A stretch of DNA of 41,906 nucleotides from Candidatus Equicola stercoris (lineage in GTDB: Bacteria; Bacteroidota; Bacteroidia; Bacteroidales; Bacteroidaceae): positions 1 through 41,906 of the forward strand of contig JAGHTI010000081.1 of NCBI GenBank assembly GCA_018065415.1. The letters run 5' to 3'. This document shows positions 1 through 8,739 of the stretch, in pieces. How positions within the stretch are numbered: position 1 is the first letter of the stretch; each line of letters starts with the position of its first letter. The translations under genes and the position numbers were made by a program. Under the pieces are notes generated by a model. That model saw only the letters and a list, made by a program, of their open reading frames with translations, was not told the DNA's origin and searched no databases.

Positions 1-553
1 GTACAAACAATCTTTGTGACGCGTACAACAAAACTATGCGATGCGTACATCCGACATAAAGGCAAGTCACATCTACGGCTCACAGAGTTTGATTCTAACT
101 TGCCCAGATGGTAGGTCTGCCCGACAACAATGGTGATTCTGCCCGACAAGTCACGTAGGTCTTGCCGATAGGTAAGGTAGGTCTTAACCCCACATCAGGT
201 GACGCACATCCTCACATCAGGTGATGCACATCCCCACGTCAGGTTGCACGCATTCCCACGTCAGGTTGCACGCATCGCCACGTCAGGTTGCACACATCCC
301 CACATTAGGTTGTGCACATCCTCATGTCAGGTAGGTGGCGTGATGAAGTGTGGTGTTTTGTAAAATGAGGTAGCCTCTCCTAATCCCCCCAAAAGGGGCG
401 GACATTGAATATGTATGCTTGCGGCAAAGATGTTGATACTATCTTTGCTTGCGACAAATAGGGCTTGTCCCGTTATGAGGAGTACCGTTAGGCCTCTGGA
501 GGTTTATCTCCACAAAGGAGTGCAAACTCGTTTTGCAAAAAATGAAATTTTAT
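1..553. other. Repeat-rich intergenic region
   Basis: No convincing coding region is seen here. The stretch holds degenerate short repeats around GTAGGTCT/TGCCCGA (about 105-190), the 22-bp tandem array listed separately, a C-rich/G-rich hairpin near 383-398 of a kind often dispersed in Bacteroidales genomes, an inverted repeat GCAAAGAT/ATCTTTGC (424-431 and 441-448), and a small hairpin TGGAG/CTCCA near 497-511. The upstream neighbour lies outside the window. Confidence 0.6.
191..332. repeat. 22-bp tandem repeat, six copies plus a partial copy
   Basis: Units begin at 191, 213, 235, 257, 279 and 301, with a partial unit at 323-332. The consensus is close to CACRTCAGGTtgcacaCATCCC. Copies differ at several positions and follow each other without spacers, so this is a diverged minisatellite rather than a CRISPR array. 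Confidence 0.9.
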
Positions 554-585
554 TTTGGTAGTACTTTCGATTTGTTGTAATTTTG
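554..585 (+). promoter_or_regulatory. Bacteroidetes-type promoter for the DUF4160/DUF2442 pair
   Basis: A -33 element TTTG (554-557), a 20-bp spacer and a -7 element TAATTTTG (578-585) match the Bacteroidetes consensus. The next start codon is about 30 nt downstream. Confidence 0.7.
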
Positions 586-613
586 TGGCGTTATTGTAAT
601 AATGGAAGGATTT

Positions 614-869
614 ATGCCAGAGATTAGCCGTTTTTATGGAATTATCATTAAAATGTTCTTTAAGCCGAAAGAACATGAACCTGCTCATATTCACGCGATA
701 AACAATGAGTATGTGGGTATTTTTGATATTCATACTCTTGAGATGATAGATGGTGATTTTACCAAACAAAGCACAAGAGTTGGTAGAAGAATGGCTGAAT
801 ACAAACAAAGACTCTCTTATTGAAATGTGGTATACCCAAAAGATATCGAAATTACAACCATTGCAATGA
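614..869 (+). pseudogene. DUF4160 domain protein, broken by a 1-nt frameshift
   Basis: The 5' part encodes MPEISRFYGIIIKMFF followed by the HEPAHIH segment typical of DUF4160. After the T-run at 757-760 the open frame gives a non-family tail and stops at 823. Reading one base over from that point restores a typical family C-terminus (KAQELVEEWL, then IEMWYTQKI) that runs to a TGA at 867-869. One extra T in the run explains this. The restored stop overlaps the ATG of the DUF2442 gene by 4 nt (ATGA), as expected for an intact two-gene unit. DUF4160 has no firmly known function; pairing with DUF2442 suggests a toxin-antitoxin-like module, which is inference. The gene could be a true pseudogene, a phase variant or an assembly error. 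Confidence 0.75.
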
Positions 870-1114
870 TTCCAAGAATAAAAAACATACAGCCGTGTGC
901 CGATTATATGCTTCTTGTGCAGTTCGATGATGACAGAAAGGTCATGTATGATGTGAAAGAGGATATAAACGTTATTACTGATTTCAAGGTGTTACTTACG
1001 GAGCATGGTCTTTTTGAGAATGTACAACTAGACAGCAGTCGTACATGCGTCTATTGGAATGAACGCATAGACATTCCGAGTGACACCATTATGGAATATG
1101 GCAAACAGATATAG
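866..1114 (+). CDS. DUF2442 domain protein
   Basis: An 82-residue protein, using the ATG at 866 that overlaps the stop of the restored DUF4160 frame. It starts MIPRIKNIQPCADYML and has the short beta-rich pattern of DUF2442 (LLVQFDDDRKVMYDV near residues 15-30). DUF2442 proteins are small, often lie next to DUF4160 genes, and have no established biochemical role. An upstream in-frame start (827) would add 13 residues coded within the end of the DUF4160 frame and is less likely. Because the partner gene is frameshifted, translational coupling through the ATGA overlap would be lost in this copy. Confidence 0.75.
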   Translation: MIPRIKNIQPCADYMLLVQFDDDRKVMYDVKEDINVITDFKVLLTEHGLFENVQLDSSRTCVYWNERIDIPSDTIMEYGKQI

Positions 1115-1168
1115 AGGATACGAAAAATAGCAGAAAAAAAGAGAATTTTCTTGATAAAAAAATAAGAT

Positions 1169-2194
1169 ATGGGAAAGATTGTAACCTTAGGTGAGATTAT
1201 GCTTCGCCTGTCTCCTAACGGACAGGATAGGTTTGTGCAGACGGATGTGTTCCGCATCATCCCGGGTGGTGGTGAGGCTAACGTGGCTATCAGCTGTGCT
1301 AACTATGGACATGATGCTTATCTAGTAACAAAATTGCCGGCTCATGAGATTGGGCAGATAGCTGTGAACTCTCTACGCCGTTATGGTGTGAACACTAAGT
1401 TTATTACTCGCGGCGGTGACCGAATTGGTCTTTATTATGCTGAGACGGGTGCTTCTATGCGTCCTTCAAAGGTTATCTATGACCGTGCCCACAGTGCTAT
1501 CGCTGAGGCAGAACCAAAGGACTTCGATTTTGATGCTATCATGGAGGGTGCTGACTGGTTCCATTGGAGTGGTATCACACCTGCTGTTAGCGACAAGGCT
1601 GCCGAACTGACAAGGTTGGCTTGTGAGGCTGCAAAGCGTCATGGCGTGACGGTGAGTGTAGATCTAAACTTCCGCAAGAAACTGTGGACTTCAGAAAAGG
1701 CTATCAGCATCATGCGTCCTTTGATGAAATATGTAGATGTATGTATAGGCAACGAGGAAGATGCTGAACTGTGTCTCGGTTTCAAGCCTGATGCAGACGT
1801 GGAGGGTGGCAAGACTGATGCTGCTGGCTATGAGGGTATCTTCAAGGCTATGATGAAGGAGTTTGGCTTCAAATATGTGGTCTCTACTCTACGTGAGAGT
1901 TTCTCTGCTACATGTAATGGTTGGAAGGCTCTTATCTACAATGGTAAGGAGTTCTATCAGAGCAGACGTTATGAGATAAACCCAATCATCGACCGTGTTG
2001 GTGGTGGCGACTCTTTCTCTGGTGGTCTTATCCACGGTATGCTGAAATATGATTTCGACCAAGCAAAGGCTCTGGAATTTGCTGTGGCTGCATCTGCTCT
2101 GAAGCATACTATCAATGGTGATTATAACATGGTCTCAGAAGATGAAGTGCTGTCGCTTGCCGGTGGCAACGCATCTGGAAGAGTGCAACGATAG
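1169..2194 (+). CDS. kdgK: 2-keto-3-deoxygluconate kinase (PfkB family)
   Basis: Cytosolic PfkB-family sugar kinase of 341 residues. It probably phosphorylates 2-keto-3-deoxygluconate to KDPG, the step before the aldolase encoded next. Visible motifs are the N-terminal substrate segment GGGEANVA (33-40), the internal SVDLNFRKKLW segment (163-173) usual in KDG kinases, and PfkB signature 2 DRVGGGDSFSGG (275-286) with the catalytic Asp at 281. Length fits the family. The neighbouring KDPG aldolase and the uronate isomerase elsewhere in the window support KDG over fructose or ribose as substrate. No clear promoter is seen in the 54 nt upstream, so co-transcription from the DUF gene promoter is possible. 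Confidence 0.9.
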   Translation: MGKIVTLGEIMLRLSPNGQDRFVQTDVFRIIPGGGEANVAISCANYGHDAYLVTKLPAHEIGQIAVNSLRRYGVNTKFITRGGDRIGLYYAETGASMRPSKVIYDRAHSAIAEAEPKDFDFDAIMEGADWFHWSGITPAVSDKAAELTRLACEAAKRHGVTVSVDLNFRKKLWTSEKAISIMRPLMKYVDVCIGNEEDAELCLGFKPDADVEGGKTDAAGYEGIFKAMMKEFGFKYVVSTLRESFSATCNGWKALIYNGKEFYQSRRYEINPIIDRVGGGDSFSGGLIHGMLKYDFDQAKALEFAVAASALKHTINGDYNMVSEDEVLSLAGGNASGRVQR

Positions 2195-2330
2195 AGCTGA
2201 GAGCTGAGAGGTTCTGAAGTTCTGAAGTTCTGAGGTTCTGAAGTTCCTGAGCCTGTCGATGGAAGAGATGGTTCCTGAGCCTGTCGAAGGATTTCGAAAT
2301 TATAGATTTGTAAATTGTAAATATTGTAAG
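2195..2330. repeat. kdgK-eda spacer with octamer and CCTGAGCCTGTCGA repeats
   Basis: From 2211 to 2250 there are five near-identical 8-bp units (GTTCTGAA type). They are followed by two copies of TTCCTGAGCCTGTCGA (2244-2259 and 2272-2287), a short dispersed repeat common in many bacterial genomes. A possible -7 element TAGATTTG lies at 2303-2310, but no -33 partner is visible. Confidence 0.7.
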
Positions 2331-2999
2331 ATGGCAAAATTTGATAAACTTGCTGTAATGGCAAAGATTGGTGAGACGGGTATGGTGCCTGTGTTCTACC
2401 ATAAAGATATTGAAGTCTGTAAACATATCGTAAAAGCATGCTACGAAGGTGGTGTGAGAGCTTTTGAGTTTACTAATCGTGGCGATTTCGCACACGAAGT
2501 GTTTGGCGAACTTGTGAAGTGGGCTGACAAGGAATGTCCAGAACTGGCACTTGGAGTAGGTAGTGTTGTTGACGCTCCTACTGCTGCTCTGTATATCCAA
2601 CTCGCAGCAAACTTCATCGTTGGTCCTCTCTTCAACCCGGATGTAGCACCAGTATGCAACCGTCGTCAGGTGCCTTACTGCCCGGGCTGTGGCACTGTAT
2701 CAGAGATAGGCAAGGCTCAGGAGATGGGATGCGAACTGACAAAACTATTCCCTGGTGATGTTTATGGTCCAAATATGGTGAAAGACCTGAAAGCTCCGAT
2801 GCCATGGTCGAAGATGATGGTGACGGGCGGCGTGGCTCCGGAAGAAGAAAACTTGAAGAGTTGGTTTAAGGCTGGTGTCTATTGTGTAGGCATGGGCTCA
2901 AAACTATTCCCTAAAGATAAGGTGGCAGCAGGCGACTGGCAGTATGTCACGGATAAGTGTAAGGAAGCATTGGGATACATAAAGGCTGCACGTGCATAA
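2331..2999 (+). CDS. eda: 2-keto-3-deoxy-6-phosphogluconate (KDPG) aldolase
   Basis: A 222-residue class I aldolase that splits KDPG into pyruvate and glyceraldehyde 3-phosphate. The ATG at 2331 gives the expected N-terminus; a longer frame from 2259 would translate repeat DNA and is rejected. Family landmarks are the catalytic Glu in RAFEFTNRG (Glu46), the [10 protein letters not shown] and [11 protein letters not shown] segments, the Schiff-base Lys in LTKLFPGD (Lys138) and the phosphate-binding TGGVAPEE loop. It acts directly after the upstream kinase. A terminator-like hairpin follows at 3019-3057. Confidence 0.93.
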   Translation: MAKFDKLAVMAKIGETGMVPVFYHKDIEVCKHIVKACYEGGVRAFEFTNRGDFAHEVFGELVKWADKECPELALGVGSVVDAPTAALYIQLAANFIVGPLFNPDVAPVCNRRQVPYCPGCGTVSEIGKAQEMGCELTKLFPGDVYGPNMVKDLKAPMPWSKMMVTGGVAPEEENLKSWFKAGVYCVGMGSKLFPKDKVAAGDWQYVTDKCKEALGYIKAARA

Positions 3000-5880
3000 C
3001 CTGCACAACATATTCAATAAAGCCCTCTTGGCATTGCTATGCTCATGGGGGCTTTTTGGTTGTCAGAATGATAATCATGGCGATGTCGGGGATGATGTTG
3101 CCTATTCATGGCATTACAAAAATCTTGATTCTACACGTATCTATGCTGAGAAGGCGTTGAAGGTTGCCGATGGTAAAGATGCTGTGGCCCTCAACGACTT
3201 GGCTTTCGTGGACATTGCCAAGATGGAATATGGAAAGGCGGAGGAGAAACTAAAGAGGATTGGTGAGATAACGGACAACCAGATAGAACTGACTATCGCC
3301 GATGTGCAGATGATGCGTATCTGTCAGCGAAGATCGTTGAATAAGGAGTTCTATGACTATTATAATAGTGCAACAGAACGACTGAAAAGGATTTATGAGG
3401 ATGACGATGTCCTGAATGACAACAGGCGTGAAGAATATATCAAGCGACTTGCATACGCAGAGAGTGAATTCGACATAGTGAGCAGTACGTATTATTACTA
3501 TGTGGGATTGCAAGATAAGGCTGACGAGGCATTGGCGTGTATAATACCTGAGGAACTGATACAAATAGATTCCGCTCAGACGGCAAACTATCACTATAAT
3601 GTGGGGGCTGATGGCGACATACGCGACTTGCGTAGATGTATGTATATTGCTGAACAACAGAACCTGAAATTCTTTACTGCCAACTGTATGCAGGCTCTGG
3701 CAGAAAATGGTAAGTATGATGACCAGAACTCAAAGGAACTTGCTCATGAGGCATTGCTGTTGTTTGAGGAATATGGCGATGTGTATCAGATTGCTGGTGC
3801 ATACAGGACCGTGGCAAACTGTATGATTGCTGAAGGGAACTATGCAGATGCCTTGAAATATCTTAAGAAGGCACTGAACGTGAATCCACGTATTGACTTT
3901 GCTCCCGATCTGCTGGCAAGTATCCATGAACGACTGAGCGTGGTGTATGCTGCCTTGGGAGATATGGACGAGAGTCTGTATAACCGAAAGGAATATCTGT
4001 TGTTGCAGGAGGGAAAAAGACAGGATAGATTTCTCGAAAACAGATTGGAAATGCTTGAGAAAGAATCTGTTATGCGCTCTATGTGGATAATGGGCGTGAT
4101 GAGTGCAATAGTGGTGCTGGCATTGCTGTTGTTGCTGTTCTACCGTATGAGAAGAAAGGTGGAAAAGAAAAATGAGGAGGAGGGCTATGCCGAACTGCAG
4201 AGGCTGAAAGAATGTCTTGAACAACTGACGGAGGAGAAAAGTGCTGCCGAACAGAAACTGGCAGACATGAGAAAGAGAAATGAGGAGAACAGGGCAAAGA
4301 TAAATCTGGTGAACTCTCTGATACCACTTATAGACCGCATGGCGCATGCTGTGGAACGCAGACCGCTGGAAGTGGAATATATAAAGGAGATTACCGATGA
4401 GATAAACAAGAAAAACGAACTGCTGACGGAGTGGATACAGATGCGCAAAGGCGAACTGAACATGAAGATAGAGACTTTTCCTTTGCAGTCGCTGTTCGAA
4501 ATACTGAAAAAGTCGAAGGTGGCCTGTCAGATGAAAGGTGTCACACTCGACGTGAAGGATACCGACATGGTGCTGAAGGCAGACAAGATTCTTACCATGT
4601 TCATGTTGAACACCATTGTTGACAACGCACGGAAGTTTACAGATGCTGGTGGTAGGATAACGGTATCGGCAACAGAAAAAGAAGGTTATGTGGAAGTGTC
4701 CGTGGAAGATACCGGCAAGGGTATCGCGGCGGAGGAACTGCCGATGCTGTTCAACCATAATGTGCATGACAACCATGGGTTCGGATTGATGAACTGCAAG
4801 GGTATCATTGAGAAATACAAGAAGGTGAGCGGTCTGTTCAGGGATGCAGCCATCTCTGCAGAAAGTAAGGTGGGGAAGGGGAGCAGGGTGTATTTCCGTC
4901 TGCCTAAAGGAAAACATGCTTTGGAGAAACATTCTTATGGTGGCATGAGAACTATGCTTATGATGATTGTGCTGACAGCAGGACTGCTGACGTCAGGTGT
5001 GACAAAGGCTCAGACGGTGGAACAGATGGACTCACTGGCAGTGGCGGCTCTACAAGAAGGAGATTTGAATACCTACGAAAAATATAATACAGCATATATA
5101 AATGCTTTGAAAGAGCATTCTGTGGATAGGATGCTACCAGAATACTGCCGAACGATGCAGGAAGGTGCTACCAACAAGAAGATTTCTATGATACTGTTGA
5201 TAATAATGTTGATGAGTATCATACCTCTGTACTATCTGCTTGTATGGCGTTTCGTGAAGAAAAATAAAATCTCAAGGAAAGGTATTGCAGATAGTATTGC
5301 AGAACAGAAGATTCTTGCAGAAATGCAGGAAGACGAATGTCGCAGGATAAATATGGAGATATCGGGAGTTCATGTGAGCAATAACGTGTCGGACAACTGT
5401 CTCTCTGCACTGAAACATGAAACGATGTATTATCCAAGTCGTATCCGTCTGATAGCAGATGCACTCAATGCAGAAAAACAGGCAGACGTGGAATCGCTGA
5501 AAGAAATGATTTCGTACTATAGGAGTCTGTATATGATTTTGGACGAACAGGCGATGAGAGGGATTAAAAAGTTTAAGTTAAATATGCAGGGCGTGACGGT
5601 GGGGCAGGAAAAGATTCTTGGAGATTCTGTGATGACAGAATATCTGTTTGAACTGCTGGGCAACCCTAAAGACTATACTGCGAAAACACAAGAAGACTAT
5701 GTCATCATAGAGGTGAAACACGTGGAACTTTCAGAAATCACCTATCTCATCTGTAGGCAGATAGTGAGAGATATGGCTGAGATGTCGGGACGCAGGGCAT
5801 GTGGCGTGGAAATCACTGATGATACAGAAGAAACCAAAAAGAATGTAACAATAAAATTACCACGATATGGAAAAGTTTAA
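2992..5880 (+). CDS. DUF5112/DUF5113 sensor protein with histidine-kinase ATPase domain
   Basis: A 962-residue Bacteroidetes-type sensor. The GTG at 2992 is chosen because it gives a lipoprotein signal (lipobox LFGC, Cys24), has AAAGG just upstream, and overlaps the eda stop by 8 nt. In order: DUF5112/TPR-like region (about 30-355), transmembrane helix (about 363-387), coiled coil (390-440), a dimerisation-like helix without the classical H-E-L-R box (IDRMAHAVE), and a HATPase domain with N box [10 protein letters not shown] (about 540), G1 VEDTGKGI and G2 HGFGLMN. A second half follows with a hydrophobic segment (651-673), another membrane helix (731-753) and DUF5113, including [11 protein letters not shown] (His809). 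The response regulator gene starts 14 nt before its end, so the two form a system. The signal sensed is unknown. Confidence 0.88.
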   Translation: MHNLHNIFNKALLALLCSWGLFGCQNDNHGDVGDDVAYSWHYKNLDSTRIYAEKALKVADGKDAVALNDLAFVDIAKMEYGKAEEKLKRIGEITDNQIELTIADVQMMRICQRRSLNKEFYDYYNSATERLKRIYEDDDVLNDNRREEYIKRLAYAESEFDIVSSTYYYYVGLQDKADEALACIIPEELIQIDSAQTANYHYNVGADGDIRDLRRCMYIAEQQNLKFFTANCMQALAENGKYDDQNSKELAHEALLLFEEYGDVYQIAGAYRTVANCMIAEGNYADALKYLKKALNVNPRIDFAPDLLASIHERLSVVYAALGDMDESLYNRKEYLLLQEGKRQDRFLENRLEMLEKESVMRSMWIMGVMSAIVVLALLLLLFYRMRRKVEKKNEEEGYAELQRLKECLEQLTEEKSAAEQKLADMRKRNEENRAKINLVNSLIPLIDRMAHAVERRPLEVEYIKEITDEINKKNELLTEWIQMRKGELNMKIETFPLQSLFEILKKSKVACQMKGVTLDVKDTDMVLKADKILTMFMLNTIVDNARKFTDAGGRITVSATEKEGYVEVSVEDTGKGIAAEELPMLFNHNVHDNHGFGLMNCKGIIEKYKKVSGLFRDAAISAESKVGKGSRVYFRLPKGKHALEKHSYGGMRTMLMMIVLTAGLLTSGVTKAQTVEQMDSLAVAALQEGDLNTYEKYNTAYINALKEHSVDRMLPEYCRTMQEGATNKKISMILLIIMLMSIIPLYYLLVWRFVKKNKISRKGIADSIAEQKILAEMQEDECRRINMEISGVHVSNNVSDNCLSALKHETMYYPSRIRLIADALNAEKQADVESLKEMISYYRSLYMILDEQAMRGIKKFKLNMQGVTVGQEKILGDSVMTEYLFELLGNPKDYTAKTQEDYVIIEVKHVELSEITYLICRQIVRDMAEMSGRRACGVEITDDTEETKKNVTIKLPRYGKV
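3019..3057 (+). terminator. Terminator-like hairpin after eda, inside the start of the sensor gene
   Basis: AAAGCCC (3019-3025) pairs with GGGCTTT (3049-3055). An inner stem GCAT/ATGC (3031-3034 and 3039-3042) lies between them, and a T5 tract ends at 3057. It coincides with codons for the lipoprotein signal of the downstream gene. Confidence 0.5.
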
Positions 5881-6592
5881 GGTTATTATCGTAGAAGATG
5901 TGCAACTGGAACTGAAGGGAACGGAGGGCATACTGAAAACGGACATCCCTGAAGCCAACGTGATTGGTACAGCACAGAATGAATCGGAATATTATAAACT
6001 GCTGAAGACAGATGTTCCAGACCTTGTCCTGCTCGACTTGGGGCTTGGTGGAAGCACAACCATCGGAGTGGAACTATGCCGATATACGAAAGATAACTAT
6101 CCGAATGTGAAGGTTCTGATTTTTACAGGAGAGATACTGAATGAAAAACTATGGATAGACGTACTGGATGCGGGGTGTGACGGCATCATCCTCAAGACAG
6201 GCGAGTTGCTTACAAGACGTGATGTGTTGGCTGTCATGGAAGGTAAGCAGTTGGTATTCAATGAGCCGATATTGAAAAAAATTGTGGAACATTTCAAGGA
6301 CAGTGTCGTAAACAAGAAGAAACATCAAGAGGCTCTCATAGAATATGAGATAGATGAATATGATGAACGTTTCCTGCGTCATCTCGCACTTGGATATACG
6401 AAAGAGATGATAACAACATTGAAAGGAATGCCTTTCGGTGTGAAGAGTCTTGAGAAACGACAAAATGAACTGATACAAAAACTTTTTCCTAACAAAACTG
6501 ATGGCATGGGAATAAATGCTACTCGTCTAATTGTGAAGGCAATAGAGCTGAAGATTCTGGATATTGATAACCTTGAACCAGATGAAGTCTAA
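5867..6592 (+). CDS. Response regulator with LuxR-like C-terminal domain
   Basis: A 241-residue protein with an N-terminal receiver domain: acidic pair Glu10/Asp11, phosphoacceptor Asp57 in DLVLLDLGL, and Lys in IILKTGE. The C-terminal part (about 165-235) resembles a LuxR/NarL helix-turn-helix (FLRHLALGYTKEMI, then RLIVKAIELKIL), though it is diverged. It is translationally coupled to the upstream DUF5112/5113 sensor (14-nt overlap), its likely partner. Target genes cannot be inferred from this window. Confidence 0.85.
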   Translation: MEKFKVIIVEDVQLELKGTEGILKTDIPEANVIGTAQNESEYYKLLKTDVPDLVLLDLGLGGSTTIGVELCRYTKDNYPNVKVLIFTGEILNEKLWIDVLDAGCDGIILKTGELLTRRDVLAVMEGKQLVFNEPILKKIVEHFKDSVVNKKKHQEALIEYEIDEYDERFLRHLALGYTKEMITTLKGMPFGVKSLEKRQNELIQKLFPNKTDGMGINATRLIVKAIELKILDIDNLEPDEV

Positions 6593-7166
6593 ATTTTCAA
6601 GAATTTGCCTGCTGATAGTAATACTTCAATTGCTGTTGATATTACTATCGTGGATTGTTGATGCCATGCAATGGTATGAGGTAAACTCGCTGTTGTCTCC
6701 TCTCGGCATAAGATGGTTTCTGTCGCAATACTCATACAATATCGCCACACCACTTATGGTATGGATAGTTCTTGCAGCATGTGCTTACGGTGCTGTGAAA
6801 AAGACATTTCTAAATATTGAAAACAAGAAGATGAAATATCAGATGCGCATGGCAAGGATGGTGATAAGTATCGTGGCATTGATAATAATAGGATGTATAG
6901 TGCTGCTCACCTTCGTGCCTCAGTCTCTGCTGATGAGTTCAACAGGAAGTCTTTTTCCGTCTCCGTTTTCAAGAAGCATAGTGCCGATAGTGTCAGTGTC
7001 AGTAATGGTGCTGTCGTGGATATACGGCAGTATAATGGGTACCGTCACATCGTTGGATGACATCGTGGACAGTCTTGTCCATGGCATCAGGATAGGTGCT
7101 CCAATACTTTTGCTTTATATGCTGGTTGCACAGTTGTATTGTTCGTTGCTGTTTGTATTCTCATGA
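6582..7166 (+). CDS. Small polytopic membrane protein, possibly AbgT-like
   Basis: A 194-residue protein from the ATG at 6582; an upstream TTG at 6564 is rejected. About five hydrophobic segments are visible. The stretch GSLFPSPFSRSIVPIV, followed by a YGSIMGTV segment, recalls the C-terminal half of AbgT-family (p-aminobenzoyl-glutamate) transporters, but the protein is far shorter than that family, so this is a weak inference. It overlaps the response regulator by 11 nt, and its stop overlaps the endonuclease III start (ATGA), so it lies within one operon. Function unknown. Confidence 0.7.
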   Translation: MKSKFSRICLLIVILQLLLILLSWIVDAMQWYEVNSLLSPLGIRWFLSQYSYNIATPLMVWIVLAACAYGAVKKTFLNIENKKMKYQMRMARMVISIVALIIIGCIVLLTFVPQSLLMSSTGSLFPSPFSRSIVPIVSVSVMVLSWIYGSIMGTVTSLDDIVDSLVHGIRIGAPILLLYMLVAQLYCSLLFVFS

Positions 7167-7795
7167 TACAGAAAAAATACTATAAAACCGTTATTGAGCG
7201 TTTTGAAAAAAATCTGCCGGACGCAGATACGGAACTCGTCTTTCATGATACTTACGAGTTGATAGTGGCCGTGATGCTCAGCGCCCAGTGTACGGACAAA
7301 CGCATAAATATGGTGACGCCGGATTTGTTTGCAGCATATCCGAATGTCGTGGCTTTGAGCGAGGCAGATGTTAACGATGTATTTGAATACATAAAGTCAG
7401 TTTCATACCCGAATGCGAAGTCGAAACATCTTTGTGAGATGGCAAGGATTGTTGTTGATAAGTTCGGCGGCGAGATACCGCAGGAGTTTGATGAACTGGT
7501 GACACTCCCCGGTGTGGGAAGGAAGACGGCGAATGTGGTGGTGAGCCATGCTTTCGGCAAACCGTGCATCGCTGTAGATACTCATGTCTTCTGTGTGAGC
7601 CATAGGCTCGGACTAGTACCAAAGACGTGCAATACACCATTGAAGACAGAACGCTATCTTACCAGCAGAGTGCCGAAAGATAAACAACTGATGTTCCATT
7701 TTTGGCTACTAGAACATGGGAAACGCACTTGTACGCTGAGGAAAGCAAAATGTGACAGATGTTTCCTGAACGATGTATGCAGAAAGATTTTTTGA
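7163..7795 (+). CDS. nth: Endonuclease III
   Basis: A 210-residue base-excision repair DNA glycosylase/AP lyase that removes oxidised pyrimidines. The helix-hairpin-helix LPGVGRKTANVV carries the lyase Lys121, and VDTHVFCVSHRLG carries the catalytic Asp139. The C-terminal [4Fe-4S] ligands follow the canonical C-x6-C-x2-C-x5-C pattern (Cys190, 197, 200, 206). The ATG at 7163 overlaps the upstream stop (ATGA) and gives the usual length, so the upstream alternative at 7139 is not preferred. Confidence 0.95.
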   Translation: MIQKKYYKTVIERFEKNLPDADTELVFHDTYELIVAVMLSAQCTDKRINMVTPDLFAAYPNVVALSEADVNDVFEYIKSVSYPNAKSKHLCEMARIVVDKFGGEIPQEFDELVTLPGVGRKTANVVVSHAFGKPCIAVDTHVFCVSHRLGLVPKTCNTPLKTERYLTSRVPKDKQLMFHFWLLEHGKRTCTLRKAKCDRCFLNDVCRKIF

Positions 7796-7805
7796 TGTGT
7801 AGTCC

Positions 7806-8654
7806 ATGAGATATATTGAAGTAAAATTTACTAAAAATGAAGTGTTGCCGTATCTGTTAGGAGAGATAGGGTACGAGTCATTCATCGAAGACGGCGATAT
7901 GCTGTTGGCGTACATACAGGAAAAGGATTTTAGCGAACAGTCTATACGTTCATTGCTGGAATCGTCAGGAGACATGTGTGCAAATGTGGACTATACATGG
8001 TCGAAAGTAGAGGATAAAGATTGGAACGAAGAATGGGAAAGGGAAGGTTTCGAGCCAATTGTTGTGGCAGATAGGATGATAATACATGATTCCCGTCATC
8101 TACCAGAGAAAGTATATCCCATAGACATGGTCATAGATGCAAAACTGGCATTCGGAACAGGTACCCACCAGACAACAAACATGATGCTTCAGGCATTGAT
8201 GAAACTCTATGACGAACATTATAAGGGTAGGGTGACAAGACTCTTGGACTGTGGGTGCGGCACTGGCATACTCGGTATTGCAGCACGGAAGTTAGGCGTG
8301 GATGAGGTCTGGGCTTACGACATTGATGAATGGAGTGTAAGGAATACTGCCGACAACAGCAGGAAAAATGGAATAGATAATCTCCATGCTGTATGTGGTG
8401 ACGTCACGGTTCTGGGCAGGGAAATAATTGGCTCGTTTGACATTGTCATGGCAAACATAAACAGGAATATACTTTTGGCAGATGTCGCTCATTTTTCAAA
8501 TGTTCTGCAAACGGGAGGATATCTTGTTGTTAGCGGTTTTTATCAATCAGACAGTGCTGTGATAGAACGTGAATTTGAAAAATGCAAATTAGTTTTATGT
8601 GACAACAGTATCGTAAATGACGACTGGACCTGTATGGTATTTCAGAGAGTATAG
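7806..8654 (+). CDS. prmA: Ribosomal protein L11 methyltransferase
   Basis: A 282-residue SAM-dependent methyltransferase that methylates L11 in the cytosol. The SAM-binding motif I is LLDCGCGTGILG (about 146-157), followed by YDIDEWSV, and the MANINRNIL segment is the PrmA form of the substrate-side motif. The upstream FGTGTHQTT segment is also typical of PrmA. It starts 10 nt after nth and ends at a clear terminator, so it is the last gene of the sensor-regulator-membrane protein-nth-prmA cluster. Confidence 0.95.
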   Translation: MRYIEVKFTKNEVLPYLLGEIGYESFIEDGDMLLAYIQEKDFSEQSIRSLLESSGDMCANVDYTWSKVEDKDWNEEWEREGFEPIVVADRMIIHDSRHLPEKVYPIDMVIDAKLAFGTGTHQTTNMMLQALMKLYDEHYKGRVTRLLDCGCGTGILGIAARKLGVDEVWAYDIDEWSVRNTADNSRKNGIDNLHAVCGDVTVLGREIIGSFDIVMANINRNILLADVAHFSNVLQTGGYLVVSGFYQSDSAVIEREFEKCKLVLCDNSIVNDDWTCMVFQRV

Positions 8655-8689
8655 GGAAAATCCTACGCTTTTTAGGGGTTTTCCTTTTT
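8655..8689 (+). terminator. Intrinsic terminator after prmA
   Basis: GGAAAATCCTA (8655-8665) pairs imperfectly with TAGGGGTTTTCC (8673-8684), followed by five T (8685-8689). Confidence 0.75.
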
Positions 8690-8717
8690 GCTAACAATCT
8701 ATTTTGTGTTATTTTTG
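8687..8717 (+). promoter_or_regulatory. Promoter of the Trp/Tyr/Gly-rich protein gene
   Basis: TTTG (8687-8690), a 19-bp spacer and TATTTTTG (8710-8717) match the Bacteroidetes consensus. The start codon is 23 nt downstream. Confidence 0.75.
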
Positions 8718-8739
8718 CAAAAAGAAAGTAAAGAGTTAT

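Noticed and set aside
191..332. Possible CRISPR array
   Set aside because: Repeats are directly adjacent 22-bp units with no spacers, the units vary, and there are no cas genes.
2259..2330. Extended N-terminus for KDPG aldolase
   Set aside because: It would translate the CCTGAGCCTGTCGA repeat DNA, and the family starts at the ATG at 2331.
3730..4932. 400-codon open frame on the minus strand
   Set aside because: It lies fully opposite the sensor gene, is rich in His/Gln/Phe/Leu as expected for a shadow frame, and has no motifs.
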